Shown here: piece by piece, positions 54,363 to 64,000 of the stretch | Layout of the letters: each line of letters begins with the position of its first letter | Numbering within the stretch: the first letter of the stretch is position 1 | From: Macrolepiota albuminosa | Taxonomy: Eukaryota > Basidiomycota > Agaricomycetes > Agaricales > Agaricaceae | Direction: 5' to 3' | NCBI GenBank assembly: GCA_027475525.1 | Contig: JAMWFC010000007.1 | Location: forward strand, 372,001-436,000 | DNA length: 64,000 nt | Position numbers and translations under genes: made by a program | The notes under the pieces: generated by a model | Database searches by the model: none | The model's input: the letters and a program-made list of their open reading frames with translations, nothing else | What the model was told of the DNA's origin: nothing

Positions 54363-54908
54363 ACCACTATCCTCCTCGCTATCACAACCCAATCATGTCC
54401 GCTTTCTTGAGGGCTAATTTTGTCCAGAAATCTCGAACGGCCTGACCCCCTGATTTGGGCCAAAATGTCCGGATTTTCGAACGGCCTACTCAAAATTTTT
54501 CGCCAATCTGGACAGGATTGGCGAACGGCATATGAGGATCCTTCGCAGACAAGTTGTGGTGAAGTGCGATGTCTCGTCCCTGCCGAGCACTGCCACCTGC
54601 TCGGCTGTTTCCGTGCAATCAATCATTGATCGTTGTCTGTCGCTTGTCATTGCACAATTTGGGGTGAGAGGTCAGTCTCCCCTCGTCTACAGTTTTCGAC
54701 GAACGCTTACCGTTTTCAGCATCTATCTTGGGGTATACTTGGGGACTCTTTACTTCGTTCTGTCTGCCTCAAGTTTGAGGCAGAGGTATCACTATCTAAA
54801 TAAAGTGATAATGTTCCTAGTCAGAATCTCACGGTTTGTGCTGTGTTGACATATGCACTCTTTTTCCTGTACTATTTGGGGTCACCAAGCTCCCTTCCCC
54901 TTCCTGCC
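54363..54908. other. Upstream region of the ABC transporter gene
   Basis: A pair of AT(T)TCGAACGGCCT-like motifs (about 54430 and 54474) and a GGATTGGCGAACGGCATATG variant are repeated. No gene was recognised. Confidence 0.4.
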
Positions 54909-57900
54909 ATGTCCGACTCGCGTCCCAGTACTTCGGACGAAAAGGGCATCGTCGAGGAAAAGACTAAGCAGGGTTTCTTTGCACGTCGCAAGGCAGCTAA
55001 AACGATCGACGAAATAGTTCAGATATTCCTGCTGAATACAAAGCGCCAGACGTACCCCCTGTCTCTTTTACTCAGCTCTTTCGGTACGCACTCCTCGTTA
55101 TCATGCTTCCCATCTGTCCTGAGGCAATTCCCCAGTTTCTCCAGCAAATTCGAGCTCTTCATCGATTTTATCGGTTTAATATGTGCTGCCGTGGCAGGTG
55201 CAATTAATGTAAGTCGTTCCTTACCCTCGGGTCTTTTTCCGAACCTTATAAATACCCTTAGCCTCTCACGAATCTCATCTTGGGTAACTTGACACAGCAA
55301 TTTGTTAACTTTGGTAGTACCCTTGAAGCTGCCAACGCCGGTAGTATTAACGCCCAACATGCTGTTACTGTTAAGGCTGCGAGTTTCCGTTCGGCCGCCG
55401 CGAAGGATGCCACTTATTTTTGCTATATCGGTATACCTCTTGTATCTGCCGTGGTCGATCTTCTAATGAGTACTATGCCAGGTGTCGGCACGTTTGTCTG
55501 TACATATGTTTATATGTATGTTTGGGTTTATACTGGTGGAGTCAACGCCAAGCGTATCCGCGAGAAATACCTCAAGGCCGTCTTGCGTCAAGATATCGCA
55601 TTTTTTGACGACGTTGGCGCTGGAGAAATTGCTACAAGGATTCAAACGGACACTCGTGAGTCTGGCCTTATTAAATACGTTATACTTGCTCAACGTCATC
55701 TTACCTGCAGATTTGGTGCAGCAAGGGATTTCAGAAAATGTCGCACTTGTAATCAACTTCACAGCCGCTTTCATAACCGGGTTTGCTCTTGCCTACATCA
55801 CTAACTGGCGTTTGGCTTTGGCCCTATCCTCCATGCTGCCTTGCATGGGAATTACTGGTGGGGTGATGAACAAGGCTATCTCCGGATATATGCAGTGTGT
55901 CTGGTATACCTATGAGCATACTTCGAACACCTCTAAACCTTTTCAGGTTGTCTCTCAAGCACGCAGCTAATCGCGGAAATTTGGCCGAAGAGGTCATTTT
56001 CACTATCCGGACTGCTCAGGCTTTTGGTACTCAACATAAGCTGGCCGACCTGTATGATGGACATATTGATGAATCGCGCAAGGTTGAACTGAAGTCTGCT
56101 ATATGGCATGGGGGAGGATTGGCCATCTTCTTCTTTGTTATTTATGCCTCGTATGCATTTGGTACGTAGACGACGATTCCATTCCACAGGGTAGTTCGCT
56201 CATTTGATATCAGCATTCTCATTTGGAACCACGCTCATCTTACAAAATCACGGTAAGCAATTTTTCTTCTACGATCCAATACCCTCTTCACACAAAACCT
56301 TAGCCACTGCTGGCGAAATCGTATCTGTCTTTGGCAACATTCTGGCCGCTTCCTTCTCACTTGCTATGCTTGCACCAAAGATGCAAGGTACGTATTATAA
56401 CTAGGTTTTCATTCTAGTAAGCTTTCGTTCCGAGCAGTTTTCATCTAGCTATCTCGCATGGAAGGGGAGCCGCTGCCAAACTCTACTCCACTATCGATCG
56501 TGTTCCAGATGTTGACTCTGCTGATCCCGGTGGCTCAAAGCCTGAGACTGTGAAAGGCGAGATTACCCTTGAGGATATTCAATTCAGCTACCCCTCGCGC
56601 CCAAAAGTACAAGTCGTCAAAGGTATCACACTTACCTTTGAGGCTGGTAAGACTGCCGCACTCGTTGACGCATCGGGCTCCGGGAAATCCACTATCATAT
56701 CGCTCGTGGAACGCTTCTACGATCCGAATTCTGGCTCTGTTAAGCTTGACGGTATGAATGTCAAGGACCTTAATCTCAAATGGCTTCGCTCCCAGATTGG
56801 TCTGGTGTTGCAAGAACCTACTGTTTTTGCTACAACAATCAGAAGCAATGTTGCTCATGGTCTCATTGGCACTAAGTGTGAATACGCATCTGAGGAAGCG
56901 AAATTTGCTCTGATAAAGGAGGCCTGCATCAAAGCTCACGCAGACGGATTCATTACCAAACTTCCTCTCGGATATGATACTCTTGTTGGCGAGCGTGGAT
57001 TCTTTGCTGTCCGGTGGCCAGAAGCAACGTGTTGCTAATGCTATTGCTCGTGCGATTGTTTCTGACCCAAGAATTCTCCTTCTCGATGAGGTAACCTCCG
57101 CTCTTGATACTCAATCAGAAGGAATTGTACAAGATGCTTTGGATAAGGCTGTTGCAGGTGCATACTTTCTTTTTGCAATCAGGTGTGTTTGGGGACTAAT
57201 GATACCCCTAGGTCGTACAACTATTACCATTGCTCACCGTTTGTCCACTATCAAGGACGCTGATGTTATCCATGTCATGGGAGATGGCCTTGTCCTCGAG
57301 TTTGGTAATCATGAAGAGCTCATCGCTAAGGGAGGCGCTTATGCTCGCCTCGTTCAAGCTCAAAAACTTCGTGAAGCAAAGGAAAATACGGCCGTTGCCG
57401 ATACAAATGATCCCGATTTCGAGGAACCTGAAGACATTGAGAAACTTGCGCGTGAAGAGGTCCCTCTGGGCCGCAATAATACTGGATGCTCCCTTGCTAG
57501 TGAAATCATTGAACAAAAGCAAAAGGCGCGAGAAAGCACAAAGGAGGTGCACGCTCACAACTTGCTCTACCTCTTCAAGCGTATGGGTCTTTTGAATCGC
57601 GAGGGGTGGAAGAACTATTTCTACCGTTCCATCTTTGCCTCAAGTACGTTTTTCATTGGCATCGCATACAATTCTAGATTTGACTCAAATCACTCAGTGG
57701 CAGGAATACTTTACCCTTCCTTTGGCATCGTATACGCCAAGGCCATCAATGGCCTTTCCGCCCCAACACATCATGAACTGCGCCTCCAGGGCGATCGAAA
57801 TGCACTTTTGCAAGTTGAAACTATGATGCATAACCGAACAACTTATGACGTATTGCACTTTTATCCAGGTTCTTTGTACTTGCTCTTATTTCTACTCTAG

Positions 57901-59135
57901 CCATCGGCATGCACAACTACTTGTTTTCGTCGGCTGCTGCGTCATTGACCGCGAGGTTGCGATCCCTGAGTTTCCGTGCCATCTTGAGACAAGATAGTCA
58001 GTCCTTCTTGATTATTAATGGTTTTCTCTGACATCGCTATCAAGTCGAATTTTTTGATAAAGATGAAAATAGTACTGGAAGTCTGACAGCTAACCTGAGT
58101 GACAACCCTCAAAAAGTCAACGGATTGGCTGGTGTTACACTTGGAGCGTAAGACATGATTTCTAACTCAAAGTTTAATTGATTCTGATTGCTTCAACAGC
58201 ATCGTACAGAGTATTGCGACCATCATAACAGGTGCTATCATCGGTCTTGCCTTTGCCTGGAGACTGGGTCTTATTGGTATTGGTATGCTGGGTTCAATTT
58301 TTGTCATTGGTATTGTAACTAACAGATGGCTTCAATTAGCGTGTACTCCGGCTCTGGTCTCTGCTGGTTACGTTCGCCTGGTGAGTGTTGATATTTCTCT
58401 CTAATGTAGCAAAGTCCCACGTACAGCAAAGCGTGTCGTCATGTTGAAAGACCAGGCCAACAAGAAGGCTCACGAAAGTTCTGCGCAACTCGCCTGCGAA
58501 GCCGCTCGATCCATTCGCACAGTTGCCACTTTAACACGCGAAGACGATTGCTGTGAAACTCACAGCGACAGTCTCGAGGAACCTTTGCAGAAGTCTGTCA
58601 TTCAATCTCTACCTGAGTATGTTACTTAATATTCAATGTGTCCCTTTTCTGAGATTTTCTCTGTCGTAGTGGCTTCGAAACCGAAGTCGGCGGGAAAGGA
58701 TCGCGACTCTCCGGTGGACAGAAGCGTGTGTTGCATGTTTTTATTTGGTTCAAAACTATGATCGATGCTATTTAGAATGCATTGCAATTGCCCGTGCTCT
58801 TCTTCGTAACCCCAAGGTTCTACTCCTCGACGAGGCTACATCTGCTCTTGACTGGAACTCTGAGAAGGTTGTACAAGCTGCTCTCGATCAAGCTTCCAGT
58901 GGAAGGACTACTATTGTCATTGCCCATAGATTGTCTACCATTCAAAATGCTGACAGAATGTAGGTCTGACGATCACACCTCAGCTAGAACATTAGTTGAC
59001 AGTCTTGCTTGCAGTTACTTCATCGAAGATGGTCGTGTCGGGGAATCTGGGACACATGACCAACTCCTTGCTAAACAGGGAGATTATTATGAATTTGTTC
59101 AGCTACAGGGTCTCAGCAAGCGAAACTCAGATTAG
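54909..59135 (+). pseudogene. ABCB/MDR-type (P-glycoprotein-like) transporter, broken
   Basis: Starts MSDSRPSTSDEKGIVEEK and ends YYEFVQLQGLSKRNSD, with about a dozen short introns (for example 55084-55144, 55209-55261, 55431-55481, 55656-55710, 55895-55946). TMD1 (FIDFIGLICAAVAGAIN, VNAKRIREKYLKAVLRQDI), NBD1, TMD2 (FSSAAASLTARLRSL) and part of NBD2 follow the family order. Lesions: a one-base frame change near 55020; NBD1 Walker A reads DASGSGKST (first Gly lost); one extra base near 57002 just before LSGGQKQRV; two extra residues in RVANAIARA. An internal loss near 58595 joins TMD2 (SDSLEEPLQKS) to a point beyond Walker A of NBD2 (VIQSLP, then [11 protein letters not shown]), about 200 residues. 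NBD2 keeps LSGGQK and [11 protein letters not shown]. Intact relatives export drugs or lipopeptide pheromone; this copy should not work. Confidence 0.85.
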
Positions 59136-60015
59136 AACTTCACGTATAATCATTCATTACCTTTTCTGATTGTGGAATTTTTGCTGATGATATTCAGTGA
59201 CGTGTCGGGTACATACATATTTCCCCTACTGAAGCATTATTTATCATAACGACGGCGATTTGTATATATACCTTTAATACCTATCATCATAGATTCCATG
59301 CCGCGGACATGCATCAGCCGTTTGTAAGAAATTAAAGTTTGTGATGAGTTCATTTTTTCCAGGACGTAACCAGGCAGGTGCAGGGGTCAGAATATCCATC
59401 ATCCGCTTCAGATAGTCCTCCAGATATGCCAAATCCTTTGCTTAGTATTGAGGTATATAGATCCTGGCCGTTGTCACATTTAATGGAGGGATGTACGTTG
59501 ACAGTTTTGGCATCATTTCCGCATGCTGTCCGGTTTGGATATGTCGAGTTCGACATACTGTCCATTGTCTGATTTAGACACATCAAGTTCTTTTTCTCTG
59601 AGGTGGTCGACCATGTCAGGCCAAGTACAGTCGCGGACAACCAAACACGACAATACTTAGACGCACCTTTGACGGTACATCATCCAGCCCTTTTTAATGC
59701 AGGAACATATAAAGTAGGACCTCATTGGTCAATTTCCATCAAAAAGGATGGGCCGCTGCGACGCACGGCGAGACCGAGGTTGGTGGCCTGGCCAAATGGA
59801 GAAGCGGAATTTGGCCAGGGTGGAGTCTTTGCCTGCGGTGGCAGAAAGTCATGAGGTAAATCCTTTTCTTCCGAGTGCCCCCTCGCCACCGCACACGCTG
59901 CAAAGCTCGCTGAGGCCTTAGTTGCGCAAATTTCTCAATCAATTCTACTGTGACACGATTCTCGACACTCAAAAAAAAATCCTCTCAAAGGTTCTTTCCG
60001 CAAAGTAATTCAGAC
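59136..60015. other. Intergenic stretch with a short shared motif
   Basis: TCAAAAAGGATGGGCCGCTG (about 59740) and the following 30 bp resemble 13180-13215 (GATGGGCCACTGCAGTGCAC), a CpG-depleted version. It may be the edge of a dispersed repeat. No gene was recognised. Confidence 0.45.
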
Positions 60016-60513
60016 ATGTTAATTGTACTAGTAGATCCCAACAACGAGATCCGTCCTGACTACATGTTAGAGGAGTTTCGAAATCTGAGAGAAGCTGTGA
60101 AGCATGGTAGAGATGAAATGTCAGATGAGCGAGCTGCGGAGATTCTGTCAAACGAATGGAATCGTGGAGTCGAAAGAAGAAAGATAGCGTGGGAAGCAGA
60201 AAGAGAAGAGAGGGAAGCGGAGGAAGCAGCGAGGAGGGAGCAAAATGAAGGGGGCTTAAGAGACCGGCGAGGGAGAGAAGGAAGAGGAAGGGGAGGCAAC
60301 GATGTAGATGGTGCAACGCTGGAGACCAGGCACTCGAGAAGGTCCTCCCCGGATATCAATGAAGATGGCCCCAATTTAATTGCGGGCAAGGCTGTACCTG
60401 AGTCAATTGAATATCCTCCCGCGCACTTTGCTATGAAAAAACTGGGGGAACAGGAATATATCAAGCTGGGATACTTTACACCGGAAGCAAGTGTTGGCGC
60501 GTCAGTGATGTGA
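60016..60513 (+). CDS. Transposon-associated charged protein, C-terminus cut by Copia-2
   Basis: The ATG at 60016 opens MLIVLVDPNNEIRPDYMLEE, then a long Arg/Glu-rich helix (RRKIAWEAEREEREAEEAAR, about residues 50-90). The end is IEYPPAHFAMKKLGEQEYIK, LGYFTPEA. From memory, the arrangement of acidic/basic coiled coil followed by A-KKLE--EY-ELWYFT-EG is common in agaricomycete repeats of unknown function. Bases from 60492 belong to the Copia-2 LTR (TGTTGGCG), so the last eight codons and the stop are LTR-derived and the natural end is missing. The frame is open further upstream (to 59950), so an upstream exon is possible. Confidence 0.6.
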   Translation: MLIVLVDPNNEIRPDYMLEEFRNLREAVKHGRDEMSDERAAEILSNEWNRGVERRKIAWEAEREEREAEEAARREQNEGGLRDRRGREGRGRGGNDVDGATLETRHSRRSSPDINEDGPNLIAGKAVPESIEYPPAHFAMKKLGEQEYIKLGYFTPEASVGASVM

Positions 60514-60852
60514 CGATGTGAAGAGTCAGAGTGATACCGCGCACACAATAGTCAGGGACGCTGTTTGGCCAACTACTGCTTGTCCGGATATCTACTTATA
60601 CATGTGCGCAACGCACACGCACCCCCAGTCTCGTTTATGCGTCTCTGGAGGTGCGTCACTCATACAAATAGTTTATGCACACTCATACTAACAGTTACGC
60701 ATACCTAGATCATTGTGCTCATACAAGTAATCTAGGTACATTAATACAGTCTTGTTTATACGTCTCTGGGGATCATTGTGCTCATACAAGTAATCTAGTA
60801 ATCTAGGTGTTGGTCGCACCTTGTCACATAATCTAGGACAAGGATTTCAACA
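60492..60852 (+). repeat. Copia-2 5' LTR, 361 bp
   Basis: TGTTGGCGCGTCAG... to ...GGATTTCAACA. Contains CACTCATAC/GCTCATACAAGTAATCTAG direct repeats (near 60716 and 60780). Collinear with 33367-33706. Confidence 0.88.
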
Positions 60853-60865
60853 GGTTATGGGCCTA
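60853..60865 (+). other. Copia-2 primer-binding site (half-tRNA type)
   Basis: GGTTATGGGCC directly follows the LTR. It is complementary to GGCCCATAACC, the anticodon stem-loop of initiator tRNA-Met, not to a tRNA 3' end. Copia of Drosophila and yeast Ty5 are known to use such half-tRNA primers. Confidence 0.7.
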
Positions 60866-61098
60866 TACTGAGCAGATTACTTGTCGTACCGCTGCTCATT
60901 GAACCCTGGTCCTGGATCCCTATCTCACTCCTGATTGTGTCGGCATTTCCCTGCTTGGAGATACGCGCCTCTCACTAATATCATAGCCGATTGCTCTTGT
61001 CCTGTCCTGATTTGGAGAGGTTCTCTTTGTCTTGTTGAGGCAATGGGAAAGTACTCACACTTCACTGTTTACAAAACCCCTATGTACTCACCTATACT

Positions 61099-61810
61099 AT
61101 GTCACATACCGACTCCACTGCACCTTCGGTCCAGGCAATTTCTCTCTGTGGCGCAGACTGGAAGCACGATAAGTTTAACTGCAATTCCTCCACTGCCAAC
61201 TTCACTAAGTGGTCCAAATCCCTCGAGATCCACCTTTCACTCCTGGGATTAAAGTTCTATGTTTTCCCTCCCCTTCTGTCTCCACTGAAAGCTAGCACTG
61301 AGCCCATTGCACACCAAAACTGGACCACAAATGACGATCTGGACCGCACAGTTGTTTTGACCACCCTTGACAAGGCAGAGTATGAGGGCCTTGATGATGC
61401 CAAAACTGCAGCGGGCCTCTATGCAATGGTAAAGGCCAGGGTGGAGGGCGAGGGTCCAGTTTGGATGGTATCTTTGATTCAAGAGGTGCTGAGGGTACAG
61501 TGCTCCCCCAGTGAGCTGCTCATGGAGACCGCAACCTGTATCTGTGATATTGTCAACCGTATTTTTGCCATACAGGCACTTGACAAGGACCTCTTTAAAT
61601 GTGTCATCCTGCTCAATAGCCTGAGCAGCCCTCAGTATGAGTCCATACAGGCTCAGATTTCCAGGGGACTTGCCAATGTGACCACAAACTCCCCGTACAA
61701 GTCCAACAACATTTGTAAACTCCTTGAGACTGTCCAAAACCTCACCACTCTGAAAGCCTTCAACAACTCGCACCCTGCAGACACTGTGCTCAGCTTGAGG
61801 TTGTTTCCGC
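61099..61810 (+). CDS. Copia-2 gag
   Basis: The ATG at 61099 opens SLCGADWKHDKFNCNSSTAN, then NFTKWSKSLEIHLSLLGLKF, a typical Copia gag N-terminus. It continues with QNWTTNDDLDRTVVLTTLDK, LLMETATCICDIVNRIFAIQ and LNSLSSPQYESIQAQISRGL (UBN2-like gag region). Around 61800-61860 the frame shifts by one base before the Cys/His-rich part. Gag would form the virus-like particle. Confidence 0.85.
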
Positions 61811-61852
61811 TCCACCAAACCCTGGCTCCCAGGTCACACTCACCATGCCAGG

Positions 61853-62531
61853 GTGAAGTGCTGCACAACATGTGCCACACACAACAGGCCGTGTGGTGGT
61901 CACAATGCCCCTTACTGCACAGACCTGGGAGGAGCAATGGAGAAGGCAGGTTTCAAGGCTGCCAAGGCCACCACATGCACCACAGGTGTGGGTCCTACTG
62001 AGAAGAACAAGCCTGCTGTGAAGGGTAATCCAAAGACATATATGCAGCTTACTGGACCAAACAGAAAGGTATATCTCATGGAAGCGGGCAATGTGGGTAA
62101 ACTTCAGACCCTGAGCACTGAATTGGCAGCTGCCAGCTTTGCTGGCCTTGTGACTGACAATATGCCAGTGACCGTGGACAACACCAAATGGGAGGGATGG
62201 ATGGCAACTGTTGAGGAGGAGATAGACAATGTCCCCAAAGCCTCAATCAATTGGACAACACACACTAGGGATACCAACACAACAGACCTCCACCTGAGTC
62301 AGGGAACCAAGTTAGCGTTTGCCTCCACAATGGAATTTCCCTTCTTTGTTGACTCTGGGGTGACAGTACACATATCCCCGTATAGGAGCAACTTCTCCTC
62401 CTTACAGCCAATTGTACCCAAAGCTATCAAGGGAGTAGGAGGCTCCACAATCTCAGCCCATGGAATAGGTTGTATCCAGCTACACACCACTGAAGGGGCC
62501 ATGCTTTCACTACAAAATGCCTTGTATGTAC
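61853..62531 (+). CDS. Copia-2 Cys/His region and protease, interrupted
   Basis: Begins KCCTTCATHNRPCGGHNAPY, an atypical Cys/His cluster, then a linker and the protease: FPFFVDSGVTVHISPYRSNF with the active-site DSG, and SAHGIGCIQLHTTEGAMLSL, QNALYV. The frame ends at 62536 only because a solo LTR is inserted after the YV codons; protease sequence resumes at 63478 (PNSTIHLISVSCMS). Confidence 0.85.
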
Positions 62532-63473
62532 TGTAGTACTTAGTTGCAAGTAGTACTGATAGTTCTGGAGTTTCTTGAAGTCTTAGAAAGTGACCTCTAA
62601 TCCACACTGGTGCTTGATGATAAGGTTGATGTATTGGGTGCTTCACAGAATATCAAATATCCTGATGGGCAGAAGAAGGTTCTCAATAAACTCCAGCCTA
62701 AGTAGTTCACTCCCTGGGAACCACCGAGCCTTTGTCTACCAATAGACTTCCAATAAGAGGTGCTCAATAAACTCTAGCCTAGGTGATTCACTCCCTGGGA
62801 ACCACTGAGCCTTTGCCTATCAATTGCCTGTCTATTCTCTACTAAACTTGGGCTATTTATACTGTTTTTCTGGTGCACAGACCACTATCTACACCTGACT
62901 CTTTATTGTAAACTCCTCAGCCTCCAGAACATATTTGATAGTCCAATTTCCATTTTGGGAGGCCTGTTTCGGTGCTACTAGTTCCACCATTCAACTTCTT
63001 GTTCCACCATTCCTCCAGATGTTTCTGATTGCCACTTCCCCATTTGCTTCAGCTCCATTTAGCACGATCCCATTCATAGATCCTTCTTTCCCCTTTTAGC
63101 GCTTCCCTGCATTCCATGCTTCTTTTGACATCCCTCCATGCTTCTTTTCCTTTCCCCTTTCAGTCATGTCAAATTGGGCATTGTCAGATCTGATCTTGAT
63201 CTAGATCATCACAAATTGATCCCATTTCATCACTTCTGCCAGCTCCCATGCTTCCCCTCCCCATTACAGTGGTTGGACTATTATTGAGTTGATAGCTTGA
63301 GCTGGTCCCTCCCCTTTGTTCTGTACTGTCTGTGTATTTATTGGGGTGTTTTTGGAGATATAATTTGTTGAGACTGCTACCAGGAGGCTTACAGTTTTCA
63401 GCCTTATGATTAAATATTTATTTTGACTTCTGATGCATGTTGTGTCCCTGACTGCTGGTACAGCGTCGTATCA
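62532..63473 (+). mobile_element. Solo LTR, 942 bp, 4-bp target duplication GTAC
   Basis: Starts TGTAGTACTTAG and ends CGTCGTATCA, flanked by GTAC on both sides (62528-62531 and 63474-63477). It holds an imperfect 81-bp tandem repeat (CTCAATAAACTC(C/T)AGCCTA, 62682 and 62763). No coding. It interrupts the Copia-2 protease between adjoining codons. Its sequence is not related to L2. Confidence 0.85.
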
Positions 63474-63956
63474 GTACCTAATTCAACCATCCATCTCATC
63501 TCAGTCAGCTGCATGTCTATCAAAAACAATACATACACCTACCTTGACGGTGAAGAAGTCTGTATTGTCAACCACAGCTCCCAAACTGTCCTTGCAAAAG
63601 GCCCTCTGATGAAGGACAAACAACTCTACTCCATTGCTCTGTCTGACCAAGTGACCAAATATGCATACACAATCTATAGACAACCCAACCTGGAGACCTG
63701 GCATCATTGCCTAGGCCATGCCAACTACCAAGCCATTCTCCAACTTGCCCGCAACCACAAAATCAAAGGTGTGCCCTCATTCCTCCATGATCATCCGCTG
63801 AAATGTGACAGTTGTATCTCAGGGAAGCAGACCAAGACACCTGTTCCAAGAATTAGGCAGGAGAGGCACCGAGCAATGTGCAAGTTGGAGATTGTGTGGT
63901 TAGATTTAATGGGGCCTATGAGTGTACATCGAGGTCGGGTAACTGCTATGCATTAG
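63474..63956 (+). CDS. Copia-2 protease end, pre-integrase domain and integrase start
   Basis: After the solo LTR: PNSTIHLISVSCMSIKNNTY, VLAKGPLMKDKQLYSIALSD, then the gag-pre-integrase zinc region ETWHHCLGHANYQAILQLAR with KCDSCISGKQTK (HHCC). The integrase core start is EIVWLDLMGPMS, where the first catalytic Asp is present. Near 63925 the frame shifts; the correct frame (NCYALDIGDNFTNMPWSLPL) continues to the right edge. Confidence 0.85.
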   Translation, partial: VPNSTIHLISVSCMSIKNNTYTYLDGEEVCIVNHSSQTVLAKGPLMKDKQLYSIALSDQVTKYAYTIYRQPNLETWHHCLGHANYQAILQLARNHKIKGVPSFLHDHPLKCDSCISGKQTKTPVPRIRQERHRAMCKLEIVWLDLMGPMSVHRGRVTAMH

Positions 63957-64000
63957 ACATAGGAGACAATTTTACGAACATGCCATGGTCTCTCCCACTT

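Larger units (their letters stand above)
60492..64000 (+). mobile_element. Copia-2 retrotransposon, 5' part, continues beyond the right edge
   Basis: 5' LTR (60492-60852), primer-binding site, gag, protease and the start of integrase follow in Copia order. A 942-bp solo LTR is nested at 62532-63473. CpG content is high compared with Copia-1, which suggests a younger copy. At least two frameshifts (about 61800-61860 and 63925) are present. Confidence 0.9.

Noticed and set aside
62682..62840. Tandem repeat with about 80-bp spacing considered as another 77-bp duplication
   Set aside because: The spacing is 81 bp and the copies are diverged, so it is an ordinary old repeat.

Overview
The window comes from a filamentous fungus, most likely a mushroom-forming basidiomycete (Agaricomycetes). 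The host genes have short GT-AG introns (43-77 bp). The retroelement proteins (Gypsy, Copia and a DIRS-like element with a DN-GVVE-WW type RNase H) are of kinds I know mainly from Agaricomycetes. tRNA-Leu(AAG) genes carry introns, and many old repeats have lost CpG by transitions. All identifications were made by reading; no database search was run.

Layout. 1-5842: minus-strand Gypsy element (RT start, protease, zinc knuckle, gag, 5' LTR) holding a nested solo LTR, itself inserted into a Copia relic (5843-6600). 6690-8500: decayed Gypsy gag/protease. 8824-9165: MITE-like element. 9.2-16.1 kb: AT-rich repeat graveyard with Copia relics and copies of an LTR-like repeat (here called R1). 16.1-22.3 kb: host island with HNH-like open frames, a membrane-protein pseudogene, a complete two-exon 2OG-Fe(II) dioxygenase and tRNA-Leu. 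22.5-24.7 kb: F-box gene copy A. 24.7-41.2 kb: transposon island (DIRS-like element broken by a 1.07-kb LTR, Copia-1, Gypsy-3, Copia 3' end). 41.2-43.4 kb: nearly identical F-box copy B. 43.6 kb: second tRNA-Leu, inverted. 44.2-47.9 kb: two intact multi-exon host genes, one encoding a His-rich repeat protein and one a single-pass Ser/Thr-rich membrane protein. 48.4-54.2 kb: Gypsy relics interrupted by the second 1.07-kb LTR and a Tc1/mariner element. 54.9-59.1 kb: broken ABCB/MDR transporter gene. 60.0-64 kb: a transposon-associated open frame truncated by Copia-2, which runs to the right edge and carries its own solo LTR.

Main observations. (1) Fifteen tandem duplications have exactly the same 77-bp period; nearly all lie in transposons and several break reading frames. 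This looks like unmerged k-mer overlaps from assembly and should be settled before any lesion is read as biology. (2) Several nested insertions can be placed to the base by target-site duplications (ATGGG, CTGG, GCGG, GTAC, TA). (3) Paired repeat copies differ mainly by CpG to TpG/CpA changes, and some catalytic residues were lost that way. (4) A mirror arrangement (pseudogene/tRNA versus tRNA/gene) brackets a transposon island that is also flanked by a 2.2-kb direct F-box duplication. I saw no CRISPR array, rRNA or clear novel defence system.
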